A DNA stretch of 64,000 nucleotides from Phycisphaerae bacterium (GTDB lineage: Bacteria > Chloroflexota > Anaerolineae > 4572-78 > J111): positions 33,448-97,447 of the forward strand of contig JANQQF010000017.1 in NCBI GenBank assembly GCA_028285035.1. Direction: 5' to 3'. The notes beneath the pieces were generated by a model that did not search any database, had not been told where the DNA came from, and saw only the letters and a list, made by a program, of their open reading frames with translations. A program made the translations under genes and the position numbers. Position 1 is the stretch's first letter. Every line of letters starts with the position of its first letter. This document shows positions 16,587 through 30,619 of this stretch, piece after piece.

Positions 16587-18103
16587 ATCATCCGGCGCGG
16601 GCGATATTGGATCGCTTCGGCGATGTGAGCAGATTGAATATCGGTTTCGCCAGCCAAATCCGCAATCGTACGAGCCAACTTGAGGATACGGTGATAGGCG
16701 CGGGCACTGAGTTGCATCTGTTGCATTGCGGCTTTGACGAGGTTTGTACTTGTTTGATCAAGGGGGCAAAATTGACGAATTTCGCCTGGCCCCATATCGG
16801 CATTGATCTGTAGGGTGGTATCTGCAAAGCGTTCGCGTTGAATGTTGCGAGCCACTTCAACCCGTTCACGAACAGCAATACTGGTTTCACCTGTCCGTTT
16901 ATCGCTCAATTTTTCAAATGGAACACGAGGGACTTCGACGTGAATATCAATCCGGTCCAAGAGGGGGCCGGATATTTTTTTCTGATAATTCTTCACCATT
17001 GTCAGCGAACAGGTGCATTCTTTTTCAGGATCAGTGTAGAATCCACAAGGGCAAGGATTCATCGAGGCGATCATGGTAAAGTTGGCTGGATAGGTGAGTG
17101 ACCCCGCCGAGCGACTGATAGACACAATTTTATCCTCCAATGGCTGGCGCAGCATTTCCAGCATTTTACTGCCAAATTCAGGAAGCTCATCCAAATAGAG
17201 GATGCCTCTGTGAGCCAAACTTATTTCACCAGGCTTTGGCCAGCGGCCACCACCGATTAGTCCAGCATAGCTCACCGTGTGATGGGGTGCCCGAAAGGGG
17301 CGATGTCGAATGAGTGGCTCGTCTGCTGAAAGTTGATCAGCGACGGAGTAGACTCGGGTTACGTCCAGCGCTTCCTCAATCGCTAGGCGGGGGAGAATCC
17401 CTGGCATTGAGCGGGCAATGAGGGTTTTGCCCGACCCTGGCGGCCCACTCATCAGGAGGTTGTGCCCCCCAGCGGCGGCCACTTCTAAGGCTCGTTTGAC
17501 GTGCTCTTGCCCTTTGATCTCCGACAAATCAGCAGCGAAAGGGGGAAGGCCTGCCTCGTCCACGTTATGTTGTGGTTCGTAGGGGGAGAGCTTTTTGTGA
17601 CCTGTCACGTGGTCAACCAGTTCAAGTAAAGAAGTGACAGGGTAAACCGTTAAACCTTCAATGAGAGAGGCTTGGGGGGCATCTTCAGCCGGAACAAAGA
17701 GCGTGGTGAAACCTTCTTTTTTTGCCAGACTAGCCATCGGTAAAGCACCACTCACATGCCGTACACTACCGTCAAGCGAAAGTTCGCCCATAATTATTGC
17801 CTCGTCGAGATTGCCATAAATGGCTTGTGAGGCGAGCAGGATGCAAATGGCAATGGGGAGATCATATGCGGGGCCAGCCTTACGAATATCAGCCGGGGCA
17901 AGGTTGACAGTGACCCGTTGGGTGGGAAAGGGCAGGCCGGAGTTTTTGATGGCAGCCCGGACCCGCTCGCGACTTTCCTGCACGGCAGCATCCGGAAGAC
18001 CGACAATGGTCATTGAGGGGAGGCCTCGGGCAATGTCAACTTCAACTTGAATAAGAACGCCTTCCAGACCGACGATGGCGCAACTGGTGACTTTAGCTAG
18101 CAT
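16583..18103 (-). CDS. comM: ComM/YifB family Mg-chelatase-like ATPase
   Basis: A 506-residue AAA+ protein of the YifB/ComM family. The N-terminal Lon-protease-like domain begins MLAKVTSCAIVGLEGVLI. Walker A is GPPGSGKT at residues 220-227, followed by FRAPHHTVSYAGLIGGG and Walker B-type GILYLDELPEF. A Cys cluster MNPCPCGFY ... ECTC lies around 345-365, and the C-terminal domain ends in AEAIQYRPR. In naturally transformable bacteria ComM is a branch-migration helicase for integrating incoming DNA; the family is widespread in non-competent species too. No other competence gene is nearby. It is convergent with the mycofactocin island. Confidence 0.95.
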   Translation of the reverse strand: MLAKVTSCAIVGLEGVLIQVEVDIARGLPSMTIVGLPDAAVQESRERVRAAIKNSGLPFPTQRVTVNLAPADIRKAGPAYDLPIAICILLASQAIYGNLDEAIIMGELSLDGSVRHVSGALPMASLAKKEGFTTLFVPAEDAPQASLIEGLTVYPVTSLLELVDHVTGHKKLSPYEPQHNVDEAGLPPFAADLSEIKGQEHVKRALEVAAAGGHNLLMSGPPGSGKTLIARSMPGILPRLAIEEALDVTRVYSVADQLSADEPLIRHRPFRAPHHTVSYAGLIGGGRWPKPGEISLAHRGILYLDELPEFGSKMLEMLRQPLEDKIVSISRSAGSLTYPANFTMIASMNPCPCGFYTDPEKECTCSLTMVKNYQKKISGPLLDRIDIHVEVPRVPFEKLSDKRTGETSIAVRERVEVARNIQRERFADTTLQINADMGPGEIRQFCPLDQTSTNLVKAAMQQMQLSARAYHRILKLARTIADLAGETDIQSAHIAEAIQYRPRRMI

Positions 18104-18196
18104 AATAGATCCTTGGTATGAATGATACCGTGTATCTTAACATATTAAGTTATTATATCAAATTAGTACATAGTAAAAATTTATTAAAATAGGATT

Positions 18197-18982
18197 TTAT
18201 CCAAAGAATGTCCCGACCAGGCTTCGTCCAAGGATAAGTTGAATGCCTGTGAGCAATAGGAAGATGTAGACAATCATATTGAACCAATATTCATTAACCC
18301 GCTTATTAAGAAATAACCCCAGCCTGACACCCACCAGGCAGAGTGGCGCGAGTAGGGCAATTGTGGTGAGATTACCAACATGTAATAAGCCAAGGTATCC
18401 ATAAGGAATCAGCTTGACCCAATTGACAGTGGTAAAAATGATGACATTGGTGCCAACAAAAATATGTTTGGGGAATTTTTGGGGAAGCAGATAGATAGCT
18501 GCGGGCGGTCCCCCAACGTGGGCTAGCGTAGATACAAAGCCGGATACAACGCCAATTGCAACCCCGGCTGGGGCTGGGGGGCGGTAGGTTTCCAGCACGC
18601 CAAAAATAATACGTCGCGTGAGTTGAAAGAGCACAAAAAGTAACGCAACAAGCCCCATCCCTGTTCGCATCACCTGCTCATTGTCGCTAAAGTTGCTAAA
18701 AAAGAAGGCACCAAGTGCGATGCCAACCAGAGCCCCTGACAGTAGTAGTTTTACACTCGGACGGTCATAGGTTCGACTGTAAAAATAGAGGGCAAACATA
18801 TCGGCCATGATGAGGAGGGGGAGAAGCAAGGCGGCGGCCTCAGCGACGGGCAAGGTGATCGCAACCAGGGGAGTAGCCACTACGCCTACGCCGCCACCAA
18901 ACCCGGCTTTAGCAATACCAATCATAATGACGGCGATGCTGGCGGTGATCCAAAATAGGAGGGAATACTCGGGGATGCTCAT
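18197..18982 (-). CDS. TauE/SafE family membrane transporter
   Basis: About 261 residues, almost entirely hydrophobic segments (eight or so), with the family start SIPEYSLLFWITASIAV, a Gly-rich AGFGGGVGVVATP after the first segment, and a second repeat containing GFVSTLAHVGGPPAA. TauE/SafE proteins export sulfite, sulfoacetate or other organosulfur anions, but many members are uncharacterised. The start at 18982 is chosen because the upstream alternative (19021) overlaps the preceding gene and adds a polar leader. It lies directly downstream of the EamA gene with an 16-base gap, so the two form one operon. Confidence 0.85.
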   Translation of the reverse strand: MSIPEYSLLFWITASIAVIMIGIAKAGFGGGVGVVATPLVAITLPVAEAAALLLPLLIMADMFALYFYSRTYDRPSVKLLLSGALVGIALGAFFFSNFSDNEQVMRTGMGLVALLFVLFQLTRRIIFGVLETYRPPAPAGVAIGVVSGFVSTLAHVGGPPAAIYLLPQKFPKHIFVGTNVIIFTTVNWVKLIPYGYLGLLHVGNLTTIALLAPLCLVGVRLGLFLNKRVNEYWFNMIVYIFLLLTGIQLILGRSLVGTFFG

Positions 18983-18998
18983 GAAATGGTATCTCGGT

Positions 18999-19913
18999 TT
19001 ATTTCCAACTGACCAAAGCAATTCCGGCTAAGACGATGCCACTGCCAATGATTTGTAACAGGGATGGCACTTGATTGAATGCAAAAAAGGCGATGATGCC
19101 ACTGACAACAACCGCCATTTGTAAAATGACGCTCATATAGGTGGCGTGAAAGTAGCGAAGGCCCATATTGATGGGAACGTGGCCAAAAAATTGGGTAATC
19201 AGGGTCACAATCAGAAGCCAACTGTATCCTTCAAGTGTGTAGCCAGTCAAGGGGATTCCCGTGAACAGAACCACCATAAGCATTAAGGTGCCGCCGATGA
19301 GAAATATCAACCAACTGTAGAGGAGCGATGGAATTCGATCGCTGAATTTTCGGCCAATCAACAGGTAAATGCCAATGACGATGGAGCCAATCAAGGCTAA
19401 AATGATGCCGAGTGTCGGATTGCTCCCTGCTTCAATCGCGCCACCATTCCCGAGGCCAACGAGGATGCTTCCGCCCACCGTGAAAAATAAGCCGAGCCAA
19501 ACTTGTCGCGTAAATATGGCCCCCAGAAAGATAATCTCCAGGCCAATAACCCACAACGGTGACGTGCGGCGTAAGACACTGGTGACGAGAACGCTGGAAA
19601 ATTCGAGAGCCAGAAAAAGAAAGGCTAAATTGAGAGTAAACATTAAGGCTGAGATAAATATCCAAACCCAGTCCCACCCCTGTATGTCTTTGAATCCAGC
19701 GCGGTGGTTTCGAAAGACAATTGGGGTTAACACCAACGCTGCAATGAGCTGACGAACGGCAATGATGTAAAATGAGGGCATCCCCACCAATTGGGCTTGT
19801 CGAATGGCGATAGGTCCGGTCGATGCCGCGAAAATTATAGCCAGAGCAATAATGTAGGCTTGAATGGGATATGTTGATTTTTGTGGTTCTAGGGTTTCTA
19901 GCTTGACATTCAT
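18999..19913 (-). CDS. EamA/DMT family transporter
   Basis: A 304-residue integral membrane protein with about ten hydrophobic segments arranged as two EamA repeats. Visible features are the repeat start AIIFAASTGPIAIRQAQLVG, a VLRRTSPLWVIGLE stretch around residues 120-135, and the second repeat ending in IIGSGIVLAGIALVSWK. EamA proteins export metabolites such as amino acids or sugars; substrate is not predictable. A hairpin with a T tract at 19932-19958 lies just upstream and ends transcription from the galactoside operon, so this gene needs its own promoter in the remaining short gap. Confidence 0.87.
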   Translation of the reverse strand: MNVKLETLEPQKSTYPIQAYIIALAIIFAASTGPIAIRQAQLVGMPSFYIIAVRQLIAALVLTPIVFRNHRAGFKDIQGWDWVWIFISALMFTLNLAFLFLALEFSSVLVTSVLRRTSPLWVIGLEIIFLGAIFTRQVWLGLFFTVGGSILVGLGNGGAIEAGSNPTLGIILALIGSIVIGIYLLIGRKFSDRIPSLLYSWLIFLIGGTLMLMVVLFTGIPLTGYTLEGYSWLLIVTLITQFFGHVPINMGLRYFHATYMSVILQMAVVVSGIIAFFAFNQVPSLLQIIGSGIVLAGIALVSWK

Positions 19914-19924
19914 CAGTTTACCAA

Positions 19925-19958
19925 AAAATAAAAAGATCGGCGACGGTCACCGATCTTT
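19925..19958 (-). terminator. Rho-independent terminator of the galactoside operon
   Basis: A perfect 9-base stem, AAAGATCGG (19932-19940) and CCGATCTTT (19950-19958), with a 9-base loop. On the - strand it is followed by a T-rich run. It lies after the kinase gene that ends at 20095 and before the EamA start. Confidence 0.85.
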
Positions 19959-20008
19959 GTGATCTGAGTAGATTAGACGATATGGGGTTGGTTAGCAAGT
20001 TTTGGGAC

Positions 20009-20100
20009 CAGGGTAGTAAAGTAATAAGGTCGCAGGGTAGCATGACTGCCTGCTTTCCTTTGTCCCTCTGTTACCCTATTACCTTGCTACCTTATTACCC
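20009..20100. repeat. Inverted clusters of degenerate 8-base repeats
   Basis: Arm 1 (20009-20040) reads as four octads CAGGGTAG, TAAAGTAA, TAAGGTCG, CAGGGTAG. Arm 2 (20071-20100) reads TTACCCTA, TTACCTTG, CTACCTTA, TTACCC, roughly the complement. The last unit contains the stop codon of the kinase gene. The function is unknown. Confidence 0.55.
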
Positions 20101-21009
20101 AGCCTCGATTGCCGCAAAAATCTCCGCAAAAGCGATGCCTGTTTCCCAGCCATGGCCAGTATCCTCAAAATCCCACCAAGCTGATAACACGGCTTGCGCT
20201 AAGGCCCAGCCGAGAATACGTTCACGTTCGAAACCAAGAATTTCGGTGAAAATGTCGATTCGTCGGTTTAGCCGCTGTTTGACATCGGGCTGCTGTAAAA
20301 TATCTGGCATTGGGTTGCGAAGAAATGCGCCAACTTCATAGTCGGCTTCACCAACCAGTCCTTTGGGGTCAATGGCCAGCCATCTGTCCGACCCAGATTG
20401 GAGAATGTTGCCGTGGTGCAGGTCACCATGGAGGAGGACAGGCTCTGTTGGGGAAGCCAGAAATGTCTCGAAAATGGTTTCAGCCTGCTCGACTAGGTTT
20501 TTTGGGAAAGAACCAACCCCACCTGCAAAGTGATTTCTTAGCCGAGTTAAGCCCTGCGCCCAGCGAGCAGTTGTGGGGAAACTGTGCCCTGCCGGCGCAG
20601 GCCGCCACAATCGTTGCATAATCCCTGCCGCAATTTCTGTCGCTTTTGTATCATCTTCAAAATACCACAGCGAACTGCCGGGTAGGACTCGTTCAATCAA
20701 AAATATCCCGTCATCGTGGGCTACTTCGAGGAGTTGCACCATTCCTTGTCCATCATACAAGCGTAAGGCTTCAATCTCTGTATCAAGCTCGGGATGTGGC
20801 ACACCTGCTTTTAGCACAACTTCTGAGCCATCTGTTCGTGTGGCTGGAACAACATAATTGTAGGACAAGCCAAAGGGAGTATGGAGTTGCAAACTCCATT
20901 TTTTTGCGTATTGCTCTAACAAACTAGGCAATGTTTCAACCCATGTTGCGCCTGGCTCGCCATGTAGCTCGATCATATGTTGCGCGAATTCTGCGGGAAT
21001 AGCATTCAT
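20095..21009 (-). CDS. Aminoglycoside phosphotransferase-like kinase, APH(6)/streptomycin 6-kinase type
   Basis: A 304-residue kinase. Visible signs are LKAGVPHPELDTEIEALRLY (nucleotide-binding Lys region), LLHGDLHHGNIL (Brenner-type catalytic loop with the catalytic Asp), and AIDPKGLVGEADYEVGAFLR (metal-binding Asp). The DPKGLVG stretch is typical of the APH(6)/hydroxyurea kinase group. It starts 4 bases after the galT stop and ends the operon. Its setting with lacZ and galT makes phosphorylation of a sugar or sugar-like metabolite a reasonable alternative to antibiotic resistance. The ATG at 21009 is preferred to one at 21039 inside galT. Confidence 0.82.
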   Translation of the reverse strand: MNAIPAEFAQHMIELHGEPGATWVETLPSLLEQYAKKWSLQLHTPFGLSYNYVVPATRTDGSEVVLKAGVPHPELDTEIEALRLYDGQGMVQLLEVAHDDGIFLIERVLPGSSLWYFEDDTKATEIAAGIMQRLWRPAPAGHSFPTTARWAQGLTRLRNHFAGGVGSFPKNLVEQAETIFETFLASPTEPVLLHGDLHHGNILQSGSDRWLAIDPKGLVGEADYEVGAFLRNPMPDILQQPDVKQRLNRRIDIFTEILGFERERILGWALAQAVLSAWWDFEDTGHGWETGIAFAEIFAAIEAG

Positions 21010-21013
21010 CAAG

Positions 21014-23126
<2,113 letters not shown>

Positions 23127-23139
23127 TGTATTTCACAAA

Positions 23140-26439
<3,300 letters not shown>

Positions 26440-26460
26440 TCAAAAATGTGTAATTTACTG

Positions 26461-26488
26461 TTGACAACAATCTTGTATTGTGTATAAT
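26461..26488 (+). promoter_or_regulatory. Near-consensus sigma-70 promoter of vapBC
   Basis: TTGACA (26461-26466), a 16-base spacer and TATAAT (26483-26488), both hexamers matching the consensus exactly. The -35 box lies inside TGTTGACAACA (26459-26469), an odd-centred palindrome that could be bound by the antitoxin for autorepression. The first codon of vapB is 32 bases after the -10 box. Confidence 0.88.
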
Positions 26489-26519
26489 GAATGTGTAATA
26501 TTGTTGTTGAGGTGTAATC

Positions 26520-26813
26520 ATGAAACGTGTGCAAATAATTTTAGAAGAATGGCAACATGAATGGTTAGCGGAAGAAGCCGAGCAGGCATCGACTAGTATG
26601 TCTGCTTTATTACGTGAGTTATTGACCGAAGCTATTGAACGACGGCAAAGTGAAAGTATAGAAGATGACCCAATTTGGGGAATTATTGGCTTGGGTGAAG
26701 GGCCTAATGATGGAGTCACGAGTGAAAATCTCGACCAATTTTTATATCAAACTGATTGGCAAAATCGGCGTACTGATTTAAAGGTAGCAGAAGATGACAC
26801 AGATTATAGTTGA
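26520..26813 (+). CDS. vapB: Ribbon-helix-helix antitoxin (VapB-like)
   Basis: A 97-residue protein whose first 45 residues look like a ribbon-helix-helix DNA-binding domain: MKRVQIILEEWQHEWLAEEA followed by STSMSALLRELLTEAIERR. The C-terminal half, acidic and with no clear fold, would wrap the toxin. A GAGG site precedes the ATG. The gene ends 20 bases inside the next gene, the usual antitoxin-toxin arrangement. It would neutralise the PIN RNase and repress the strong promoter upstream. Confidence 0.85.
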   Translation: MKRVQIILEEWQHEWLAEEAEQASTSMSALLRELLTEAIERRQSESIEDDPIWGIIGLGEGPNDGVTSENLDQFLYQTDWQNRRTDLKVAEDDTDYS

Positions 26814-27198
26814 CACAAGCGGGCTATACGCCCTAGTTGACCGTAAAGACCCACATCATCAACAAGCTGCTGTCTTTCTTAAAAGTTATGCAATCCCTCG
26901 TGGATTGCTGATTTCCAATCATATTTTTGATGAAACAATGACAACTGTTAAAGGACGACTAGGTGCACAAGTGGCGTTACAGCTGGGTATTCGACTACGA
27001 AACAGTCGTTTGGTTGAAATGGTCATTTTTACCCAGGCTGATGAACAAGAGTTATGGCGATTATTTAGTCGATACACCGATAAAGCTTGGAGCTATACCG
27101 ATTGTGCCTGTTGGATGTTAGCTCAACGGCGTGACATCCAACAGGCGTTTAGTTTTGACCATCACTTTAAACAAATGGGGCTAACCACTGTCCCCTAA
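26794..27198 (+). CDS. vapC: PIN-domain ribonuclease toxin (VapC-like)
   Basis: A 134-residue PIN-domain protein. The acidic metal-binding residues are visible: D7 in IIVDTSGLYALVDR, an E in HIFDETMT, D in SYTDCACWMLA, and D in AFSFDHHF. VapC toxins cleave tRNA or rRNA when freed from VapB. The pair sits between lacZ and the ABC transporter genes, in the opposite direction, and converges with the permease gene that ends at 27210 only 12 bases away. Confidence 0.88.
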   Translation: MTQIIVDTSGLYALVDRKDPHHQQAAVFLKSYAIPRGLLISNHIFDETMTTVKGRLGAQVALQLGIRLRNSRLVEMVIFTQADEQELWRLFSRYTDKAWSYTDCACWMLAQRRDIQQAFSFDHHFKQMGLTTVP

Positions 27199-27209
27199 TT
27201 CTCACAAAA

Positions 27210-28097
27210 TTACTTTCCAGATCCCAACGTTAATCCGCCAATAAAGTAGCGCTGTAGGGCCACAAAGACAATCAGGGTAGGTAGGGTTGCAATGAGCGAG
27301 CCAGCCACAATCAACGGCCAGTTGGTCACAAATTGACCTTGTAGGGTCGATAGACCCGCAGTTACTGGTTTAAGTGAGTCATCTTGAATTAAGATGATTG
27401 CCCATAAGTAGTCATTGAAAATCCAAGTGAATTCCAGCGTTGATACAGCGGCAATGGCTGGAACCGTCAACGGCATCATGATTCGCCAATAAATCCCCCA
27501 CTCACTGGCCCCATCGATCCGGGCCGCATCCATAATTTCCCCAGGGACCGTCCGCATAAAGTTACGTAAGACGAAGGTACAGAAGCCCAACTGAAATGCA
27601 ACGTGAATGATAATTAGTGCCCAATAAGAATTATAAATTCCTAACTCATTGCTCAATAAGAAGACAGGGAGCAATAGAATTTGGAAGGGCAACATTGTGC
27701 CAGATACGTACATAAAATATAGGAACCGATTTCCTGGAAATCTGTATCGGGCTAAGGCATAGGCAGAGAGCGAAGATAAGAAAATTGCCCCAACCAGAGC
27801 TGGGATGGTAATGATAAAGCTATTGAGCAGATAGTTGTTAACACGGGCTTGCGACCAGGCCGTGGGAAAATTGCTCAATGTGATCTCTTGAGGAATGCTC
27901 CAAAAGCCGTTCACACTGATGTCTTCTTGTGTCCGAAGCGCCGTAACAATCGCACTGAAAAAGGGCATCAAATAGGTTAAGGTGAAGATGATGAGAAATG
28001 CATAAAGTAGGAGGCGACCCCAAGAGATAGAGTCCTTTTTCTTTGTTGTAACACTCGCGGCTGAGGGTACAGCTTGATTAGTTGTAGTTGCCATCAT
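27210..28097 (-). CDS. Carbohydrate ABC transporter permease (MalG type)
   Basis: A 295-residue inner-membrane permease of the CUT1 sugar family with about six membrane segments. The cytoplasmic EAA-loop is visible as EIMDAARIDGASEWGIYWRIMMPLTVPAIAA (key part MDAARIDGASEWGIYWRIM). It ends in LQRYFIGGLTLGSGK, the typical MalG-type C-terminus. It starts 8 bases after the companion permease. No ATPase gene is in this cluster, so the transporter must use a shared ATPase (MsmK/UgpC type) encoded elsewhere, common for CUT1 systems. Confidence 0.93.
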   Translation of the reverse strand: MMATTTNQAVPSAASVTTKKKDSISWGRLLLYAFLIIFTLTYLMPFFSAIVTALRTQEDISVNGFWSIPQEITLSNFPTAWSQARVNNYLLNSFIITIPALVGAIFLSSLSAYALARYRFPGNRFLYFMYVSGTMLPFQILLLPVFLLSNELGIYNSYWALIIIHVAFQLGFCTFVLRNFMRTVPGEIMDAARIDGASEWGIYWRIMMPLTVPAIAAVSTLEFTWIFNDYLWAIILIQDDSLKPVTAGLSTLQGQFVTNWPLIVAGSLIATLPTLIVFVALQRYFIGGLTLGSGK

Positions 28098-28105
28098 AAT
28101 CCTCC

Positions 28106-29029
28106 TTAATACTCTAATTCGTCTTGCATTACGCGTGATAGATAGAAAATGATAACAACGGCACTAATGGCAAATAGGACAACTGCCGTTGCTGCGCCTA
28201 GCCCTAATTTATAATTGTTAAATGCCTGAATATACATTAGAACGGCCAACACATTAGAGGCGTTACCAGGTCCACCTCTCGTCATGACCCAAATGAGATC
28301 AAAGGAGCGAAGTGAATCAATGACGGAGATGATGACAACAATTGTTGTAACGGGTGCTAGGAGTGGAAAGGTAACGTGTCTAAAGGTTTCCCAACGGTTG
28401 GCTCCATCGACCTTGGAAGCATCAAGTAGGGTCGGATCTACATTTTTGAGACCAGCCACATACAAAATCATGATATAGCCTATCTGTCGCCAGGCGGCGG
28501 CGGCGATGACGGCCCAAATCACAAGTTGCTTGTCAGCTAACCAAGCCGGAGGGTCTGCCACCCCAAGGGCAGTAAGGAACGTATTAAGAAGACCAGCGCG
28601 GGGGTTGTAAACCCAAGCCCATAATAGAGCGATAACGGGGAGAGAGAGGACTTGGGGCAAGAAAATGCCCATTTTGAACCAGCGGTCTCCTTTGATATCC
28701 TGATTTAAGATAATGGCTAACCCTAACCCCATTGCTACAGGAATGGTGATAAAGACTAAGAGCCACTTTAAATTGTTAATAAGAGCGAATTCAAAGGCAG
28801 AGGTCAAGCGTTTGCCTAAACTGCCAAAGAGTGAATCAAAATTTGCTAGGCCAATGTATTGGGCTTCACGGGAGATGCCGTCCCAATCAGTTGTACTCAA
28901 ATAAAACGTGTAAAGCATTGGCCCAATAATCCAGATGATATAAAGCAAAAGCGGGCCGATGAGGAATAAGTAAGGGGTAGGATTAAATTTGCTTTTGTGC
29001 CGAGGTATATTCGGTGTTGTTGCAGCCAT
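28106..29029 (-). CDS. Sugar ABC transporter permease (MalF type)
   Basis: A 307-residue permease with six predicted membrane segments, starting NPTPYLFLIGPLLLYIIWIIG. The EAA loop reads TLLDASKVDGANRWETFRHV. The start at 29029 has a strong AGGAGG site 8 bases upstream; an earlier in-frame ATG at 29116 would place coding sequence inside a long inverted repeat and is unlikely. It forms the channel with the next permease. It is separated from the binding-protein gene by about 166 bases holding two hairpins. Confidence 0.93.
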   Translation of the reverse strand: MAATTPNIPRHKSKFNPTPYLFLIGPLLLYIIWIIGPMLYTFYLSTTDWDGISREAQYIGLANFDSLFGSLGKRLTSAFEFALINNLKWLLVFITIPVAMGLGLAIILNQDIKGDRWFKMGIFLPQVLSLPVIALLWAWVYNPRAGLLNTFLTALGVADPPAWLADKQLVIWAVIAAAAWRQIGYIMILYVAGLKNVDPTLLDASKVDGANRWETFRHVTFPLLAPVTTIVVIISVIDSLRSFDLIWVMTRGGPGNASNVLAVLMYIQAFNNYKLGLGAATAVVLFAISAVVIIFYLSRVMQDELEY

Positions 29030-29055
29030 TTTTCGTAACCTCCTCTTTATATAAA

Positions 29056-29123
29056 TCGTAGGACCCAGTGCGTAATGCGATGCTGGGCTTTCAGTCGAAC
29101 GCGCTACGCACCACATCCTACGA
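29056..29123. repeat. REP-like inverted repeat between binding protein and permease genes
   Basis: Outer arms TCGTAGGA (29056-29063) and TCCTACGA (29116-29123) pair perfectly, and an inner TGCGTA/TACGCA pair extends the fold. The GCGTAGCGC-type core resembles dispersed intergenic repeats. In mRNA it could protect the upstream binding-protein message. Confidence 0.6.
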
Positions 29124-29129
29124 ATGGAC

Positions 29130-29159
29130 GGCCTGCTTTTGGATATTGTTTAGCAGGCC
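29130..29159 (-). terminator. Intercistronic hairpin after the sugar-binding protein gene
   Basis: A perfect 8-base stem GGCCTGCT (29130-29137) and AGCAGGCC (29152-29159). It lacks a T tract on the - strand, so partial termination or mRNA stabilisation is likelier than full stop. Such a hairpin between binding protein and permease genes commonly gives excess binding protein. Confidence 0.5.
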
Positions 29160-29195
29160 GCCCAGACAATTTAAATCACTCGTTTATGCTAGATT

Positions 29196-30557
29196 CTACT
29201 CTTCGGCAAAAATTTCTAGACGAGCAGCTTCAAGTTCTTCCAAGATGTCATCAATGGCTTCAGGATCATCCCAGTATGACATCATTCCGTTCATACCAAC
29301 ATCAGCCATCTCAGGTGTTGTGTCGCGGTCGTAGAACTGAACAACCAAGTCAGCACTTTCGATCAACTCAATACCTTTTTGCTGCATTGGGTCAAACAGG
29401 CTGCGATCAACATCAGCGTGTACTGGCAAGCGACCTAATTCTTGAACCATCAAGGTTTGTGCTTCAGCGCTACCCAGGAAGCGAAGGAAGTTTTTACCAC
29501 CTTCAACGTTCTGAGCGTTAACTGACATGAAGAATCCATCTGTTGGCGCGTCCTCACCAATCGGCACGTCAGGATCGATGATTGGGAACTGGAAGAAGTC
29601 CATATCATCTTGAATGTCTTCAGCAACCGTACCCATAATGAACTGCCCCATCAAGTACATTGCAGCTTGACCTTGGTTCAATGGATCAACCGCTTCTTGC
29701 CAACTATAGGCTGCCGCATCTTCGATAAAGCAGTTATGCTCAAACAGTTCGTTCCATCTTTCGAACACAGCTTTGACCCTTGGATCAGTGTAACTTTCTT
29801 TCCCTAACATTAAGTCTAGATGGAATTCTGGACCATTGACACGCATGTTGATGTAATCAAACCAAGCAGCGGCAGTCCAGCGGAACTTTGTACCGATTGT
29901 AATCGGGATCAAACCAGCGCCGTCCAGCGTATCACAAGCAGCTAACAACTCATCCCAAGTTTCTGGGGGCGTGATGTTATGTTCTTCAAAGATTGACTTG
30001 CGATAGAAAACGGCCCACCAGTACCAGCTACTGGGAACGAAGTATTGCTTGTCATCAACAGAAGACATTGCGCGGAAACCTTTTGGATACGATTCGTTCC
30101 AACCTTCTTCTTCCCAAACATCACTGATATCGAGGATGAGACCTCGGTCAATGAAGAAGCGGGCGCGGTTTCCAGCAAACCAAGTCATAACGTCCGGTGC
30201 TGGGTCAGCAACCAAGTAAGCGCGAATGGCTTGCTTGAAGTCTTCGTGCTGAACAACTGAGTGATCGAGAGGGGTTTCAGGATTTTGTTCGTTGAACAAC
30301 TCAACCATTTTTTCATCGAACGCTCGTACATCAGGATCACTGTTATAAGAGTTGTAAATAATGGGTCGAACTTCTTTAACAACTTCAACTTCTTTTTCAA
30401 CTTCAACTTCTTTAACAACTTCAACTTCAACTTCTTTTTCTACGACAACCGTCTCAACAACAGTTACTGTTTCTGGTTGAGCTGAACCACAGGCAGCTAC
30501 AAAGACCAATGTGATAACACTCAACAGCAAAATAGATAACTTGTTGTACATACGCAT
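29196..30557 (-). CDS. Sugar ABC transporter substrate-binding lipoprotein
   Basis: A 453-residue extracellular solute-binding protein, family 1. A lipoprotein signal ends at LVFVAACGSA with the lipidated Cys at about 23. Next comes a stretch of about 35 residues built of VEKEVEVE/VVKEVEV-like units, a probable coiled stalk. The binding domain starts near residue 65 and shows DVMTWFAGNRARFF, YKEHNI-type and TWDELLAACDTLDGAG elements of family 1 proteins. It probably binds a galactoside, given lacZ and galT nearby. It has a GGAGG site 8 bases before the ATG and is the first gene of the transporter operon. Confidence 0.93.
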   Translation of the reverse strand: MRMYNKLSILLLSVITLVFVAACGSAQPETVTVVETVVVEKEVEVEVVKEVEVEKEVEVVKEVRPIIYNSYNSDPDVRAFDEKMVELFNEQNPETPLDHSVVQHEDFKQAIRAYLVADPAPDVMTWFAGNRARFFIDRGLILDISDVWEEEGWNESYPKGFRAMSSVDDKQYFVPSSWYWWAVFYRKSIFEEHNITPPETWDELLAACDTLDGAGLIPITIGTKFRWTAAAWFDYINMRVNGPEFHLDLMLGKESYTDPRVKAVFERWNELFEHNCFIEDAAAYSWQEAVDPLNQGQAAMYLMGQFIMGTVAEDIQDDMDFFQFPIIDPDVPIGEDAPTDGFFMSVNAQNVEGGKNFLRFLGSAEAQTLMVQELGRLPVHADVDRSLFDPMQQKGIELIESADLVVQFYDRDTTPEMADVGMNGMMSYWDDPEAIDDILEELEAARLEIFAEE

Positions 30558-30619
30558 TGTATCCTCCTTTGAAACTATCTACGTTGATTTAAATTTGGCG
30601 AATTTTTGCAAAACCTCTT

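Noticed and set aside
30185..30485. Lys/Leu-rich and Asn/Phe-rich frames
   Set aside because: They arise from the repetitive codons of the binding protein's Val/Glu/Lys stalk.
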